A stretch of 64,000 nucleotides of DNA from an uncultured cyanobacterium (GCA_937899645.1 CALCCD010000014.1:1-64000), one strand, 5' to 3'. Shown: positions 18,034-28,043, numbered from the stretch's first letter. Translations and numbers: made by a program. The notes: generated by a model not told the origin, from the letters alone.

Positions 18034-18079
18034 GCCCGCGATCGCTGCCGGTATCGAACCAAGAGGCGCGATCGCGGGC
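18034..18079. repeat. HIP1-containing inverted repeat in the ybaB leader
   Basis: GCCCGCGATCGC at 18034-18045 and its exact reverse complement at 18068-18079 make a 12-bp stem just upstream of ybaB. Both arms contain the HIP1 octamer. Confidence 0.75.
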
Positions 18080-18111
18080 GAGAAGTCTAGAAATAAAAGA
18101 AGAGCGTCACT

Positions 18112-18447
18112 ATGGCAGGAACAGGATTCGGCCTCGGCAAGATGAAAGAACTGGCCGATGCGTTCAAGAAAGCGCAGCAGGTTCAGGAAGGCGCAAAGCA
18201 GCTCCAAGCCGATCTCGACGCGATGGTCATCACCGGTCAGTCGAACGACGGACTCGTGACGGTCGATCTCAGCGGTAACCAAGAGCCGCGCGGTGCATCT
18301 GTCTCGCCCGAGGCTCTCGAAAAAGGCGCAGAAGCCCTCTCGGAACTGATTACCGAAGCAATGGCAGACGCTTACACCAAGTCCACGGCGACGATGCGCG
18401 AAAAGATGGAGGAGCTAACCGGCGGCCTCAACCTCCCCGGCCTCTAA
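18112..18447 (+). CDS. YbaB/EbfC-family nucleoid-associated protein
   Basis: A 111-residue small DNA-binding protein of the YbaB/EbfC family, which forms dimers that bind and compact DNA. Family signatures are [31 protein letters not shown] at the helical N-terminus, then [26 protein letters not shown] in the beta region and a C-terminal helix with [16 protein letters not shown]. The position after murC-murB is a common cyanobacterial arrangement. The leader contains two hairpins. Confidence 0.93.
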   Translation: MAGTGFGLGKMKELADAFKKAQQVQEGAKQLQADLDAMVITGQSNDGLVTVDLSGNQEPRGASVSPEALEKGAEALSELITEAMADAYTKSTATMREKMEELTGGLNLPGL

Positions 18448-18536
18448 ACCCGCACGACAACGGCAAACGCCTTCACCATCGAGCACGCGTCCGAGATATC
18501 CGTGGATACCACCGATCTCGGGCGTGTTGTCGTGCG

Positions 18537-19388
18537 CTACGCCCGCCGCTCGCCGAAGGTACTGCCATCGGGCATGATCGTATTGTCGAGGTTCGCGTGG
18601 CGAAAATTGGTCTTGTTGATATTGGCGCTCATCAGCACCGCCTCGCGCAGCAGCGCCCCCGTCAGGTTCGACCAATTGAGCTTCGTGCGATAGAGGCTCG
18701 CGCCGGACAAGTCCGCATCGCGTAGCGTAGACCAGCTCAGATTTGCCGCCCGAAGTTGCGCCTTTGCCAAACTCGTCCCCGTCAGGTTCGCCCCGCTCAG
18801 CTTCGCAAAGCTCAGATCCACCTCGCTCAGGTTCGCCCGCGTCAGGTTCGCCCCGTTGAGCATCGCCTTAATCAGCGACGCGCCCTTACAGTTGGACTCG
18901 TTAAGCAGCGAAATTGTCAGGTTTGCCCTGTCTAGATTCGCGCCCGCCAAGTTCGCCCCCGTTAGGTTCGATCGACTTAGGTTCGCATCCCGCAGGTTCG
19001 CCGCTTCGAGCTGCGCGCCGGTCAGATCGACTTCATTGAGGACGGCATCGGCCAGGTCGGCTTGCTTGAGCAGTACGCCCGGAAGCCGCGCCCCGCGACA
19101 GTTCGACTCCATTAGCTGCGCTTCGGTCAGATCGACCCGCACCATGCGCGTCGAGATCAAGTTGGCATTTTCCAGATTCGCGCCCTTCAGGCTCGTCCCT
19201 TGGAACTGTGCCTCGCGGAAATTGGCGTTGTTCAGGCTCGCGCCTTGCAAGTTGACCTGGGTAAAGCTCGCCTGCTTGAAATCCGCACCCTTTAGCGTCG
19301 CACCGCTCAGATCCAGCTTGCCAAAGCTTTGCTCGCGAAAGTCACGCTCTCCGATCTCGTATCGCTGCAATAGTTCCGTGGCGTCCAT
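18537..19388 (-). CDS. Pentapeptide-repeat protein
   Basis: 283 residues, almost all pentapeptide repeats with the A(D/N)LxX pattern (for example GATLKGADFKQASF, LKGANLENANL, LTGANLAGANLDRANL, LSGANLTGTSLAKAQLRAANL). These would fold as a right-handed quadrilateral beta-helix. A short N-terminal helix region (MDATELLQRYEIGERDFREQSF) precedes the repeats. No signal peptide or membrane span is seen, so it is likely cytosolic. The function is unknown; the family includes gyrase-protecting mimics as well as many uncharacterised cyanobacterial members. It converges on ybaB. Confidence 0.9.
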   Translation of the reverse strand: MDATELLQRYEIGERDFREQSFGKLDLSGATLKGADFKQASFTQVNLQGASLNNANFREAQFQGTSLKGANLENANLISTRMVRVDLTEAQLMESNCRGARLPGVLLKQADLADAVLNEVDLTGAQLEAANLRDANLSRSNLTGANLAGANLDRANLTISLLNESNCKGASLIKAMLNGANLTRANLSEVDLSFAKLSGANLTGTSLAKAQLRAANLSWSTLRDADLSGASLYRTKLNWSNLTGALLREAVLMSANINKTNFRHANLDNTIMPDGSTFGERRA

Positions 19389-19787
19389 GCGGTGTCTGGC
19401 TCCTACCCGAGCTCGATCGGGATGCGCTGTGCAAAAGCTTGCGTCTAAATTTGCATCTATATATTATGCGGCGACGGCAGGCATCGACAGCGGGAAGCGG
19501 GGATTCTTTATGGGCCGTCGCGATACCGTTACAACCGGCACGGGCGGCGCGATCGCGGCCAGTTCCGATCTTCGGCGACCGACATTTCTGCTAAGTTGAG
19601 TCATGACAATTTCGCGGCAGCTCGGTCACTGCAAGCGCACACCGCGAAGCCCGGACGCACGCCCACTACAGCCCCATACGTCTAAAGCGTTCGTCGCCCG
19701 TGCTTGCCATCCAGCGAGCTCGCAAGCCGCGCTCGAGCTGACCCGCTGCCGCTGAGATCTTTCACCCTTTTAGAGAGAATGGGAATC
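19389..19787. other. Divergent spacer between pentapeptide gene and ilvD
   Basis: About 400 bases that must hold promoters for both flanking genes. GAGAGA just before the ilvD start may be its ribosome site. No repeat, RNA gene or convincing small gene is visible. Confidence 0.4.
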
Positions 19788-21470
19788 ATGGCGCAAAACC
19801 AGAGAAGTCAAGCGATTACGGCGGGGAACGCGCGAACACCTAACCGCGCGATGCTGCGGGCCGTCGGCTTCGGCGACGAAGACTTCAGCAAGCCGATAAT
19901 CGGCCTCGCTAACGGCTTCAGTACGATTACGCCCTGCAATATGGGCATCGGCGATCTGGCCAAGCGCGCCGAGACGGGCATCCGTAACGCGGGCGGTATG
20001 CCGCAGATGTTCGGCACGATTACGATCAGCGACGGCATCTCGATGGGCACGGAGGGAATGAAGTACTCCCTGGTGTCGCGCGATGTGATTGCCGATTCGA
20101 TCGAGACGGTCTGCAACGGCCAGAGCCTCGACGGCGTCCTCGCGATCGGCGGCTGCGATAAAAATATGCCCGGCGCGATGATCGCGATGGCGCGGATGAA
20201 TATCCCGTCCATTTTCGTTTACGGCGGCACGATTAAGCCCGGTCACCTCAACGGCCAAGACCTCACCGTCGTCAGCGCCTTCGAGGCCGTCGGCGAACAC
20301 AGCGCGGGCAAGATCTCCGATGCGGAGCTGCTGGAAGTCGAGCGTAACGCCTGTCCCGGCGCGGGTTCTTGCGGCGGCATGTTTACGGCCAACACGATGT
20401 CGTCGGCATTCGAGGCGATGGGCATGAGCCTGATGTATTCATCGACGATGGCTGCCGAAGATCCCGAAAAAGCCGACAGCGCCGAAGCCTCCGGCGAAGC
20501 CCTGCTCTACGCCATCAAAAACCGGATTTTGCCGTCAGAGATTCTGACGCGCCAAGCCTTCGAGAACGGCATCGCCACGATTATGGCGATCGGCGGTTCG
20601 ACCAACTCGGTGCTGCACCTGCTGGCGATCGCCAATACGATTGGCGTCCCGCTCACCCTCGACGATTTCGAGGCCATCCGCCAAAAAGTCCCCGTAATCT
20701 GCGACCTCAAGCCCAGCGGCCAATACGTCACCACCCAGCTCCACCAGGCGGGCGGCATTCCTCAAGTGATGAAGATGCTGCTGGCCCACGGCCTGATTCA
20801 CGGTGAGGCGCTAACGATTTCGGGCAAGACTGTCGAACAGCAGCTGGCCAATATTCCCGAAGAGCCCCCCGCCGACCAGGATGTGATTCGCTCCTGGGGC
20901 AAGCCGATGTACGCCAAAGGCCACCTGGCGATCCTGAAAGGCAACCTGGCCGAAGAAGGCAGCGTCGCCAAAATCAGCGGCGTCAAAAATCCGAAAATCA
21001 CCGGCCCCGCGCGCATCTTCGAGTCCGAGGAGGAGTGCCTAGATGCCATCCTCGCGGGCAAGATCGTCGCCGGTGATGTGGTGATCGTCCGCTACGAAGG
21101 GCCGAAAGGCGGCCCCGGCATGCGCGAGATGCTGGCTCCTACGGCGGCGATTATCGGCGCGGGCCTCGGCGACTCGGTTGGCCTGATCACCGACGGGCGC
21201 TTCTCCGGTGGAACCTACGGCCTGGTGGTGGGCCACGTCGCGCCGGAAGCCTTTGTCGGCGGTACGATCGGCCTGGTGAAAGAGGGCGACAGCGTCACGA
21301 TCGACGCGACCCGTCAGGCGATCGAGCTGCACGTGTCCGACGAAGAGCTGGCCGAGCGCCGCAATCGGTGGACGCCGCCGGAGCCGAACTACCGCCGAGG
21401 CGTGCTAGCGAAGTACGCCAAGCTGGTCTCTTCGAGCAGTCTCGGAGCCGTGACCGACCTCGGCCTGTAG
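19788..21470 (+). CDS. ilvD: Dihydroxy-acid dehydratase
   Basis: Iron-sulphur enzyme of valine, leucine and isoleucine synthesis, making 2-keto acids from 2,3-dihydroxy acids. 560 residues, normal length. Cluster-ligand cysteines are in [20 protein letters not shown] and [39 protein letters not shown] is the diagnostic C-terminal motif. ATGs at 19779 (MGIMAQ) and 19788 (MAQNQRSQ) are both possible; the latter matches relatives better. It appears monocistronic, followed by a perfect palindrome. Confidence 0.96.
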   Translation: MAQNQRSQAITAGNARTPNRAMLRAVGFGDEDFSKPIIGLANGFSTITPCNMGIGDLAKRAETGIRNAGGMPQMFGTITISDGISMGTEGMKYSLVSRDVIADSIETVCNGQSLDGVLAIGGCDKNMPGAMIAMARMNIPSIFVYGGTIKPGHLNGQDLTVVSAFEAVGEHSAGKISDAELLEVERNACPGAGSCGGMFTANTMSSAFEAMGMSLMYSSTMAAEDPEKADSAEASGEALLYAIKNRILPSEILTRQAFENGIATIMAIGGSTNSVLHLLAIANTIGVPLTLDDFEAIRQKVPVICDLKPSGQYVTTQLHQAGGIPQVMKMLLAHGLIHGEALTISGKTVEQQLANIPEEPPADQDVIRSWGKPMYAKGHLAILKGNLAEEGSVAKISGVKNPKITGPARIFESEEECLDAILAGKIVAGDVVIVRYEGPKGGPGMREMLAPTAAIIGAGLGDSVGLITDGRFSGGTYGLVVGHVAPEAFVGGTIGLVKEGDSVTIDATRQAIELHVSDEELAERRNRWTPPEPNYRRGVLAKYAKLVSSSSLGAVTDLGL

Positions 21471-21513
21471 TCGTTCGCCCGCCGTCAACCTCAAAATCGT
21501 CAACCTTAAAAAA

Positions 21514-21533
21514 GGGCGCACTGCAGTGCGCCC
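21514..21533. repeat. Perfect 20-bp palindrome GGGCGCACTGCAGTGCGCCC
   Basis: This symmetric palindrome lies about 45 bases past the ilvD stop and just before the next gene. It may end ilvD transcription. It belongs with the GGGCGCA...TGCGCCC family seen at 13668 and 53913. Confidence 0.8.
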
Positions 21534-21542
21534 CTAACGTTT

Positions 21543-22337
21543 GTGTTTTTACCGTTCAATTTCATCCGTCGTCGCTTGGGTTTTGTCGCGATCGGTGTTG
21601 CGACGCTGTGGTTGTGGTGTGCGCCCGTCGCGATCGCGGCTCCGACTGACTGGCCGACGGGCGATCGACCCGAAGCCCAAATCTGCACCTACGATCGGCG
21701 TCGCTTCCACCGCCAGACCGGCATCGGCAAATTCTACATGGGTCGCGAGATCGCCAAGGTTATCGGCCACCAGGATTTGTTCTGGCTGGAGCGCCCGACC
21801 CGCGAAGCTGAAGAGCGCCCGGACGTGCTGCTCAATTTACTAAAGATTTCACAGGACGATGCGATCGCCGACTTGGGAGCCGGTACGGGCTTTCTGACGT
21901 TTCGCATCCTCGATCGCCTGAACGAAGACGGTCGCGTCTACGCCGTAGACGTGGAGCCCGAGTCGCAGGATATCATCGACTTTATCGCCGACGATCGCGG
22001 CGAGACGCGGGTCACGACGATTCTCAGCACGCCGGACGATCCAAAGCTACCGGAGGGCGCGATCGACCTGGTGTTTATGCTCGATGCCTATCACGAGTTC
22101 GAGTATCCTTGCGAGATGATGCAGCACGTAGCCGACTCGCTCGTGCCCGGTGGACGGGTGGTGCTGGTGGAATATCGCCGGGAGAATCCGCTGATTGCAA
22201 TCAAGACGCTACACAAAATGACGGAGCGGCAGGCGAAGAAGGAGATGGCGGCGGCGGGTCTGCGCTGGGTGACGACGGATGAAACGTTGCCGAGCCAGCA
22301 TGTGATGGTGTTTGCACGACCCACGCCAGGAGACTGA
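21543..22337 (+). CDS. Exported class I SAM-dependent methyltransferase
   Basis: 264 residues. The N-terminus FIRRRLGFVAIGVATLWLWCAPVAIAAPTDW is a signal peptide with an AxA-type cleavage site. The catalytic part carries the SAM-binding motif I IADLGAGTGFLTFRILDRL, an acidic VYAVDVEPESQ strand and IDLVFMLDAYHEFEYP. The combination of a cytosolic-cofactor enzyme with an export signal is odd but recurs in cyanobacterial methyltransferases of this type, with the YDRRRFHRQTGIGKFYMGREI prefix. The substrate is unknown. The start is GTG at 21543, chosen to include the signal peptide. Confidence 0.8.
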   Translation: MFLPFNFIRRRLGFVAIGVATLWLWCAPVAIAAPTDWPTGDRPEAQICTYDRRRFHRQTGIGKFYMGREIAKVIGHQDLFWLERPTREAEERPDVLLNLLKISQDDAIADLGAGTGFLTFRILDRLNEDGRVYAVDVEPESQDIIDFIADDRGETRVTTILSTPDDPKLPEGAIDLVFMLDAYHEFEYPCEMMQHVADSLVPGGRVVLVEYRRENPLIAIKTLHKMTERQAKKEMAAAGLRWVTTDETLPSQHVMVFARPTPGD

Positions 22338-22605
22338 AGCGTATAAGTCCTGAGTTGCCGAGTAGCGGCAGTCTCAGCGATTGGAGACCATTACGCTATA
22401 GCCACCAGCGCGACTTGCCTAAAGTCGTCCAGAAAGCATAAAAATATCCTGCAAATTCCGGTCGTGCTCAACCGACTTTTGCAGGATCTCAGCAGTCGCT
22501 CTGCTGACTGGCTCTGGCGGCAGATGACACAAACCGCTAGAATCACGGACTCGATCGCGCTCTCCCGTGCCTTTTTCCGGGCCGAACGATCGCGAATAGA
22601 AGACG

Positions 22606-22809
22606 TTACGAAAGACCGGCGTTCGCGCCCGGTTTGCCCGTCGCAAGCTGAACCTTAACGATCTTGCCGCCCATTTTCTGGATGCGCTGCTGCTCGCGGA
22701 ACCAGTTTTCGTAAGGAACGAGCTTAGTAAAATAGGTGTTCTGAAGCTCTCTCTGAGTCCGAATGCGCGATTGACTCGGCACGCATGCGGTTACTCGAAA
22801 CATACGCAT
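22606..22809 (-). CDS. apcC: Phycobilisome core linker ApcC (7.8 kDa)
   Basis: A 67-residue linker that caps allophycocyanin core cylinders. It begins MRMFRVTACVPSQSRIRTQRELQNTYF and ends KIVKVQLATGKPGANAGLS, near-canonical for ApcC throughout, with the CpcD-like fold. An AGAGGAG ribosome site precedes the ATG. It is third in apcA-apcB-apcC, separated from apcB by about 230 bases that may contain an attenuating hairpin (GCCGCTTCGGC, near 23020). Confidence 0.97.
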   Translation of the reverse strand: MRMFRVTACVPSQSRIRTQRELQNTYFTKLVPYENWFREQQRIQKMGGKIVKVQLATGKPGANAGLS

Positions 22810-23037
22810 GGTGAGAATAACTCCTCTGCTAACTTTTGGATAAATCTTCTGAATCTAGCCGACTCTTATTAAAAACTTGCAAAGACTTCTCGGCCTTCGC
22901 TGAAAAAGTCAACGTGCAGTCAAGCGGCAAGCGGTCGGGAGTCAATGTCTACCGGGCGCGCGAGGCGATGTCGCGGATCGAGCAGCAGGCAGGCACTCCC
23001 TCGCGACCGACTTGCCGAAGCGGCTTGTGGCGAGAGT

Positions 23038-23523
23038 CTAGCTCAGGCCGGAGGAGATGTAGTCGAAGTAGACACCCATTTCCGCGCCAGCGTCAGGGCC
23101 GACGAGGCCAGCGGTCACTTCTTTCATCGCTTGGATGGCTTGGACGGTCGAACCAACCGGCACGCCCAGCGAGTTGTAGGTTTCTTTCAGGCCGTTGAGG
23201 ACGCGCTCGTCGAGAATCGACGGATCGCCAGCCAGCATGGCGTAGGTGGAGTAGCGCAGGTAGTAGTCGAGGTCGCGGATGCAAGCTGCGTAGCGACGGG
23301 TCGTGTACATGTTGCCACCGGGACGGGTGACGTCAGAGTACAGCAGCGATTTTGCAACGGCTTCCTTCACGATCGTGGCGGCGTTTGCGCCAATCGCAGC
23401 TGCCGCGCGCACGCGCAGTTCGCCAGTTTGGAAATAGCCTTTCAGCTTGTCCATCGACGCGCCGTCGAGGTACTTGCCCTGGACGTCGGAGGAGTTGATT
23501 ACGGAAGTAATTGCGTCTTGCAT
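23038..23523 (-). CDS. apcB: Allophycocyanin beta subunit
   Basis: A 161-residue light-harvesting biliprotein of the phycobilisome core. The start [20 protein letters not shown] is canonical. The chromophore cysteine is in [21 protein letters not shown]. The GGNMY segment just before it holds the Asn that is methylated in beta-type subunits. The C-terminus reads [15 protein letters not shown]. It pairs with ApcA into trimers, and the gene lies about 110 bases downstream of apcA in one operon. Confidence 0.98.
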   Translation of the reverse strand: MQDAITSVINSSDVQGKYLDGASMDKLKGYFQTGELRVRAAAAIGANAATIVKEAVAKSLLYSDVTRPGGNMYTTRRYAACIRDLDYYLRYSTYAMLAGDPSILDERVLNGLKETYNSLGVPVGSTVQAIQAMKEVTAGLVGPDAGAEMGVYFDYISSGLS

Positions 23524-23635
23524 GGTTTTATCTATCTTTGCTTGACGAAAGTAAATTTACGAAAGGGGTTCAAATATCTCAATAGCCAGTTCGGTGGGCT
23601 CCCGCTCGTGCGGTCGCACGCCGAGTTTTCCGTGG

Positions 23636-24121
23636 CTACTGCATTGCGCCGACAACGTAGTCGAAGTAAGAACCGGCTTCAGCAGCGTCGTCAGACGACA
23701 TCAGCGAGGTGGCCACAGCTTTCATGCAGCGGACGCTTTCAGCAACAGCGTCGATCGGCGTACCAAGCGAACGGTACATCTCACGGACGCCGACGATGCC
23801 GATCTCCTCGATCGGGGTGACGTCACCGGAGACGACGCCGTAGGTCACCAAACGCAGGTAGTAGTCCATGTCGCGCAGGCAAGTGGCGGTCATCTCTTCA
23901 CCAAACGCGTTGCCGCCGGGAGAAACCACATCGGGGCGCTTCTGGAAGAGCTGGTTGCCCGCTTCTTTGACGATGCGCTCGCGCGACTCGGTGAGGATTT
24001 GAGCGACGCGCAGGCGGCTTGCGCCAGAGCTGACAAAAGTTTTAATGCGATCGAGCTCGCCAGGGCTGAGGTAGCGAGCCTCAGCATCAGCATTCACGAT
24101 CGATTTCGTGACAATACTCAT
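23636..24121 (-). CDS. apcA: Allophycocyanin alpha subunit
   Basis: A 161-residue alpha subunit of allophycocyanin. It starts [30 protein letters not shown] and carries the bilin cysteine in [19 protein letters not shown] and the C-terminus [11 protein letters not shown]. It is the first gene of apcABC. GAGGAA about 11 bases before the ATG is the ribosome site. The long divergent region upstream, shared with a sigma-factor gene, must hold its strong promoter. Confidence 0.98.
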   Translation of the reverse strand: MSIVTKSIVNADAEARYLSPGELDRIKTFVSSGASRLRVAQILTESRERIVKEAGNQLFQKRPDVVSPGGNAFGEEMTATCLRDMDYYLRLVTYGVVSGDVTPIEEIGIVGVREMYRSLGTPIDAVAESVRCMKAVATSLMSSDDAAEAGSYFDYVVGAMQ

Positions 24122-25046
24122 GATGTGCGGTTCCTCAAAAGAGAATGTTACAGAATGTATCTAATCTGAAAGGGCAGATCGCCCTTTTTCAATCATCGAT
24201 ATTCTCCTGTATGGAGCTGAAAATCCTGACGGGCGTTAATATTTTGTAATACAAGTCATTGCAGTCCTGGAATTAAGCGGGGCGGGCGGCCCCCCAAAGC
24301 TGCGTGAAACAGCGGGCAATGGTCGAGCGGGTAAGGGATTGCGCAGTTTTCTCGGCCAGAAGTAACGCTCGATCGCCCATCAGATCTTTCGGCCCGGACG
24401 GATGCTGTGCGACCTATCGTCCCCGGTCATCAGCGGGCAGCTCGCCGCTGCGATCGCATTTTGTACGGCGTCGAAGCTCGAAGTCTTTCTCATTTTTCAT
24501 CGCACGCCGCTCTTCTGGGATTTCGACGGTCGATGCGATTTTACAGTCGGTCGCAGTCCCGAGCGGAAGCGACATTTGCTTACGTTTTGTAAAAAAAATA
24601 CGGGAGAGAAATTAAATTTTCCCGTGAAATCGCCACAGCCTCATTAATTTCGTGATGTATTCAATATAGACACGTTCCGGCTCGGTCTTCATGCCGATTG
24701 AAGCGTAGCGCCCGATTCGCCGGATTCAGTCCCGCCTGAATACTCGACCGGGCTGCGTGGATTTTTCGATCGAGCTTACAGACCGCTCTGGAGCTGTTTT
24801 TGTTTGGCGATCGTGTTATCTGGCCAGTTCTCTCGACGGTTCGGGCTCGCCCGCAAAACGCCTTGCGGGCTGTCGCTGTCTTTTCAGTCGTCTCTGCTAG
24901 TTGCTTTCGTGAGGAAGTCGCTGGGAGGGCAGCCGGAAGGCGGAGGTGCGTCAGTGGAGTTGTCGTTCGCTACAGCTCTGCGGTGGCCGTTGAATGTCGC
25001 CGTTAAATCTCTCTTTATATATATCGATACAAAGGTAGAAAGTTTT
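24122..25046. promoter_or_regulatory. Divergent control region between apcABC and the sigma-factor gene
   Basis: About 925 bases with no credible gene. Near apcA a hairpin with arms AAAGGGC (24169-24175) and GCCCTTT (24181-24187) would lie in the apc leader. The segment around 24235-24260 (minus strand TTGTATTACAAAATATTAAC) has promoter-like AT boxes. Another inverted repeat, ACGGGA (24600-24605) and TCCCGT (24620-24625), flanks an AT-rich core and could be an operator. A short frame at 24304-24615 has no protein-like character. Confidence 0.5.
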
Positions 25047-26009
25047 ATGAGCACCACTTCGCGCGCCGTCAGCGTCGATACCGTCCGCACCTACCTCCAC
25101 GAGATCGGTCGCGTGCCGCTGCTCACCCACGAAGAAGAAATCGTCTTCGGGAAGCAGGTACGGAGAATGATGGATCTGCTGGAAATCGAAGCAGAACTCA
25201 CTGAGAAACTCGGGCGCGAGCCGGAAGCGGCGGAATTGGCTGAAGCGGCCGGTTCGACCGTCGAGAAGCTACATGCAGAAATGCACACCGGCAAGCGCGC
25301 CAAGCGCAAGATGATCGAGGCGAACTTGCGGCTGGTGGTGGCGATCGCCAAGAAATATCAGAAGCGCAATTTGGAATTTCTCGACCTGATTCAAGAGGGC
25401 TCTCTGGGTCTCGAGCGCGGCGTTGAGAAGTTCGACCCGTCGCGCGGCTACAAGTTTTCGACCTACGCTTATTGGTGGATTCGCCAAGCGATCACCCGCG
25501 CGATCGCCCAGCAGGCCAGAACCATTCGCCTACCGATTCACATCACCGAAAAGCTCAATAAAATTAAGAAAGCTCAGCGCGAGCTGACTCAAACTCTCGG
25601 TCACAGCCCGACTACCGACCAGGTCGCTGAAGCGCTGGAACTCTCGCCCCAACAAGTGCGTGACTATCTAAGCATCTCACGTCAGCCCGTTTCGCTCGAT
25701 CTGCGCGTCGGCGACAACCACGATACCGAGCTGCAAGAGCTGCTCGAAGATAACACGGCCTCGCCAGAGGATTACGCCACCCAAAACTTCCTGCGGCAAG
25801 ACCTGGCCAGCCTGCTCGATCGCCTCACGCCCCAACAGCGCCAGGTGATCGTTCTGCGCTTCGGCCTCGACGACGGCAAGGAGCTATCGTTAGCGAAAGT
25901 CGGCGCGCGACTCAACCTCAGCCGCGAGCGCGTCCGCCAGCTCGAGCATCAGGCGCTGTCGTATCTGCGTCGTCGCCAAGCCGAAATCCGCGAATACCTC
26001 GCGAGTTGA
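25047..26009 (+). CDS. Group 2 RNA polymerase sigma factor (SigD-like)
   Basis: A 320-residue sigma-70 factor lacking region 1.1. Region 1.2 is DTVRTYLHEIGRVPLLTHEEEIVFGKQV. Region 2 contains NLRLVVAIAKKYQKRNLEFLDLIQEGSLGLERGVEKFDPSRGYKFSTYAYWWIRQAI, nearly identical to primary sigma factors. Region 3 is HITEKLNKIKKAQRELTQ and region 4 is LTPQQRQVIVLRFGLDDGKELSLAKVGARLNLSRERVRQLEHQAL. Such group 2 factors handle light and stress responses; assignment to SigD rather than another paralogue is inference from the short N-terminus. The start at 25047 follows AGGTAGA and fits the family. It diverges from apcABC and is close to crtW. Confidence 0.9.
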   Translation: MSTTSRAVSVDTVRTYLHEIGRVPLLTHEEEIVFGKQVRRMMDLLEIEAELTEKLGREPEAAELAEAAGSTVEKLHAEMHTGKRAKRKMIEANLRLVVAIAKKYQKRNLEFLDLIQEGSLGLERGVEKFDPSRGYKFSTYAYWWIRQAITRAIAQQARTIRLPIHITEKLNKIKKAQRELTQTLGHSPTTDQVAEALELSPQQVRDYLSISRQPVSLDLRVGDNHDTELQELLEDNTASPEDYATQNFLRQDLASLLDRLTPQQRQVIVLRFGLDDGKELSLAKVGARLNLSRERVRQLEHQALSYLRRRQAEIREYLAS

Positions 26010-26033
26010 GGGGACGAGCGCTATCGTTAAGAA

Positions 26034-26885
26034 ATGTTTTTCGCGCGCTTGGCATCAGGCCGCGCCGCGATCGCTTCTCCTAACGTCATGTCCCCTTCCG
26101 CTTCGCTTCCTGTCCCCACCGTGACGCCGCCGCCCGTCCCGACGTCGCCGAACCCCTGTGAAATTTCCGAGCGCGACTTGGCGATCGGCGGTCTCGTAGC
26201 TGCTTTCGGTATTCTCGGCACGTGGGCGCTGAGCCTCGCGTTTCTGATGCGCGCTGACATCACCCAATGGTCGTTCGCGCAGAAACTCTGCGGCCTCGCT
26301 TGGCAGACTTTTCTCTACACCGGTCTATTCGTCACCGCCCACGACGGAATGCACGGCTCGATTTGCGTCACGAACGCCCGACTAAACGATGCCATTGGGG
26401 CGATTGCGATCGCAATTTACGCCCTATTTGACTTCAAGACCCTACGCAAGCGCCACCACGAGCACCACGCTCGACCTTCCACCGAGCTCGATCCGGACTA
26501 CCACGACGGCCGCCGTACGAACTTCTTTCAGTGGTATAGCTACTTTATGACGCGATACTGGAGCTGGCTGCGGCTATTTTCGCTAATCGCCATTTTCCAT
26601 ATCGTCCACCGCCTGTTCGGTGTACCGGAAGCCAACCTAGCGTGGTTTTGGGTCTATCCTTCCGTGCTCAGTTCCGCCCAGCTCTTTTTCTTCGGGACGT
26701 ATTTACCGCACCGCGAAACCGAGCGCGGCTATGCCAACGTCCACCGCACCCAGAGTACCGAAATCGCTGAAATCTGGTCGTTCCTGACCTGCTACCACTT
26801 CGGCTACCACTACGAACATCACGAATATCCCGGCGTACCCTGGTGGCAGTTGCCGATGGTGTACCGCAAAACGCGGGAAACTTAG
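26034..26885 (+). CDS. crtW: Beta-carotene ketolase CrtW
   Basis: Adds 4-keto groups to beta-rings, giving echinenone, canthaxanthin or ketolated xanthophylls. The 283-residue membrane di-iron enzyme has the three histidine motifs HDGMH (103-107), HHEHH (141-145) and HFGYHYEHHEYP (from 255), plus FGTYLPHR and AWFWVYPSVLSSAQLFFFG, which separate CrtW from fatty-acid desaturases. Echinenone is the ligand of orange carotenoid protein, so this fits phycobilisome photoprotection. ATG 26034 and ATG 26088 are both possible starts; neither has a strong ribosome site. It follows the sigma-factor gene by only 24 bases and may be co-transcribed with it. Confidence 0.92.
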   Translation: MFFARLASGRAAIASPNVMSPSASLPVPTVTPPPVPTSPNPCEISERDLAIGGLVAAFGILGTWALSLAFLMRADITQWSFAQKLCGLAWQTFLYTGLFVTAHDGMHGSICVTNARLNDAIGAIAIAIYALFDFKTLRKRHHEHHARPSTELDPDYHDGRRTNFFQWYSYFMTRYWSWLRLFSLIAIFHIVHRLFGVPEANLAWFWVYPSVLSSAQLFFFGTYLPHRETERGYANVHRTQSTEIAEIWSFLTCYHFGYHYEHHEYPGVPWWQLPMVYRKTRET

Positions 26886-26938
26886 CGCCGCTTCTTGCCA
26901 CTTGTCCGACCACGTTCGATCGCCCTAGCTGAAACTCC

Positions 26939-27487
26939 ATGTTCGTTCGTCTCTTGGCCGCACTGCCCCTCTTCGACACGCTGTTCTCCACCCAGGGGAT
27001 CATGGTGATGTTGCTCGCTGCCTACGGCGTGGCGATGTGGGCATTTTTAACAAGCGCACCGAAGGTGTACACAGTTATGGTTTCCGACCTGGAGATTGCC
27101 CGCCAGTTCTATGAAGGCGAGCTGGAGCTGCCCCCGGCGGAAGTGCCGCTGCACTACTACTACAACTACGAACAGTCGCTCGGCACGGCGAGCTTCGATC
27201 CGATCTATCTCAGCGGCAACGTGGCGACACCGCCCCCCGCCGAGCAGCCAGAAGGGCTTTGGTATCAGCTCAGGCGCAACGTCCAGCTGCATATTATCGG
27301 CGGTGCGAGCCTCGGCAAAAAACAGCGCCAGCGCCACGTCAGCTTCGATCGCGACTGTCTCGAAAACCTGCTGCTACAAATCCAGGCGCGCGGCACGAGA
27401 TACAAGATTCGAGGCGAGAAGCCGCTGAATTTCCTGGTGAAAGACATCCGCGATCGCGTTATCGAGATGACCGAAGCGTCGCGATAG
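26939..27487 (+). CDS. Conserved cyanobacterial membrane-anchored VOC/glyoxalase-like protein
   Basis: 182 residues. One N-terminal hydrophobic segment (GIMVMLLAAYGVAMWAFLTSA) anchors a soluble domain. VYTVMVSDLEIARQFYEGELELPPAEVPLHYYYNYEQSLG resembles the first beta-alpha-beta module of VOC/glyoxalase folds. RHVSFDRDCLENLLLQIQARGTRYKIRGEKPLNFLVKD is the second module. The family is widely conserved in cyanobacteria without a known reaction. It follows crtW closely on the same strand. Confidence 0.8.
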   Translation: MFVRLLAALPLFDTLFSTQGIMVMLLAAYGVAMWAFLTSAPKVYTVMVSDLEIARQFYEGELELPPAEVPLHYYYNYEQSLGTASFDPIYLSGNVATPPPAEQPEGLWYQLRRNVQLHIIGGASLGKKQRQRHVSFDRDCLENLLLQIQARGTRYKIRGEKPLNFLVKDIRDRVIEMTEASR

Positions 27488-27750
27488 GAACTGTCATCAA
27501 TTAGATTTACACCCCCTGCCCGACACGGGCTTCGGCCTTTAGTTCTATAGTCGTCCGACTTAAAGATTCGATCGAGTCAAAGAGCGCCGAGCGTAGCCGT
27601 TGGTGTAGCCTTCGCGAAGCGAATGGTGCGGGTTGGAGGAAACGCTGGTGAGCCTATATGCCTTGTCCTCAAGTCGAATGACTATATTTTTGAGCCGGGT
27701 GCTCGACGGCCCATCCTGTGATAAGTCTGGCGCTGATTGATGACACGCCC
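27488..27750 (+). mobile_element. MITE-like element, copy B
   Basis: The right 62 bases (27689-27750) match copy A (10967-11028) and the reverse complement of copy C (33871-33932), ending TGATGACACGCCC. The left tip around 27492-27503 reads GTCATCAATTAG, the inverted counterpart. The element starts immediately after the stop codon of the VOC-like gene. Inside, near 27590-27625, is a GCGTAGCC...GTAGCCTTCGCGAAGC segment of the kind found in cyanobacterial short palindromic repeats. No transposase is encoded. Confidence 0.65.
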
Positions 27751-28043
27751 GAGGCAGCGATGAGAGTCGTACTCCGATCGTCGCGATCGCCTGACCAGCG
27801 CATGACGGTGGGGTAAGCCCGCGCAGGGCTTTGCCGCAGTCTTTCACTATGCAACAGTCGCCAGGCTTCAGTCACCATGCGCGAAAGCAAAGCAACTGGA
27901 GAGAGACGATACGAACTCGGGAAACCCTGCGCGAGGTAAAGACTTCCCAGGAATACCCAGTGTGGCTACCCGAATATACCCGCCGTGACAGACAGACGTT
28001 ACAAAATGTATACTGTCTGAGGCAATATCGAGCAAAAGTAGTG

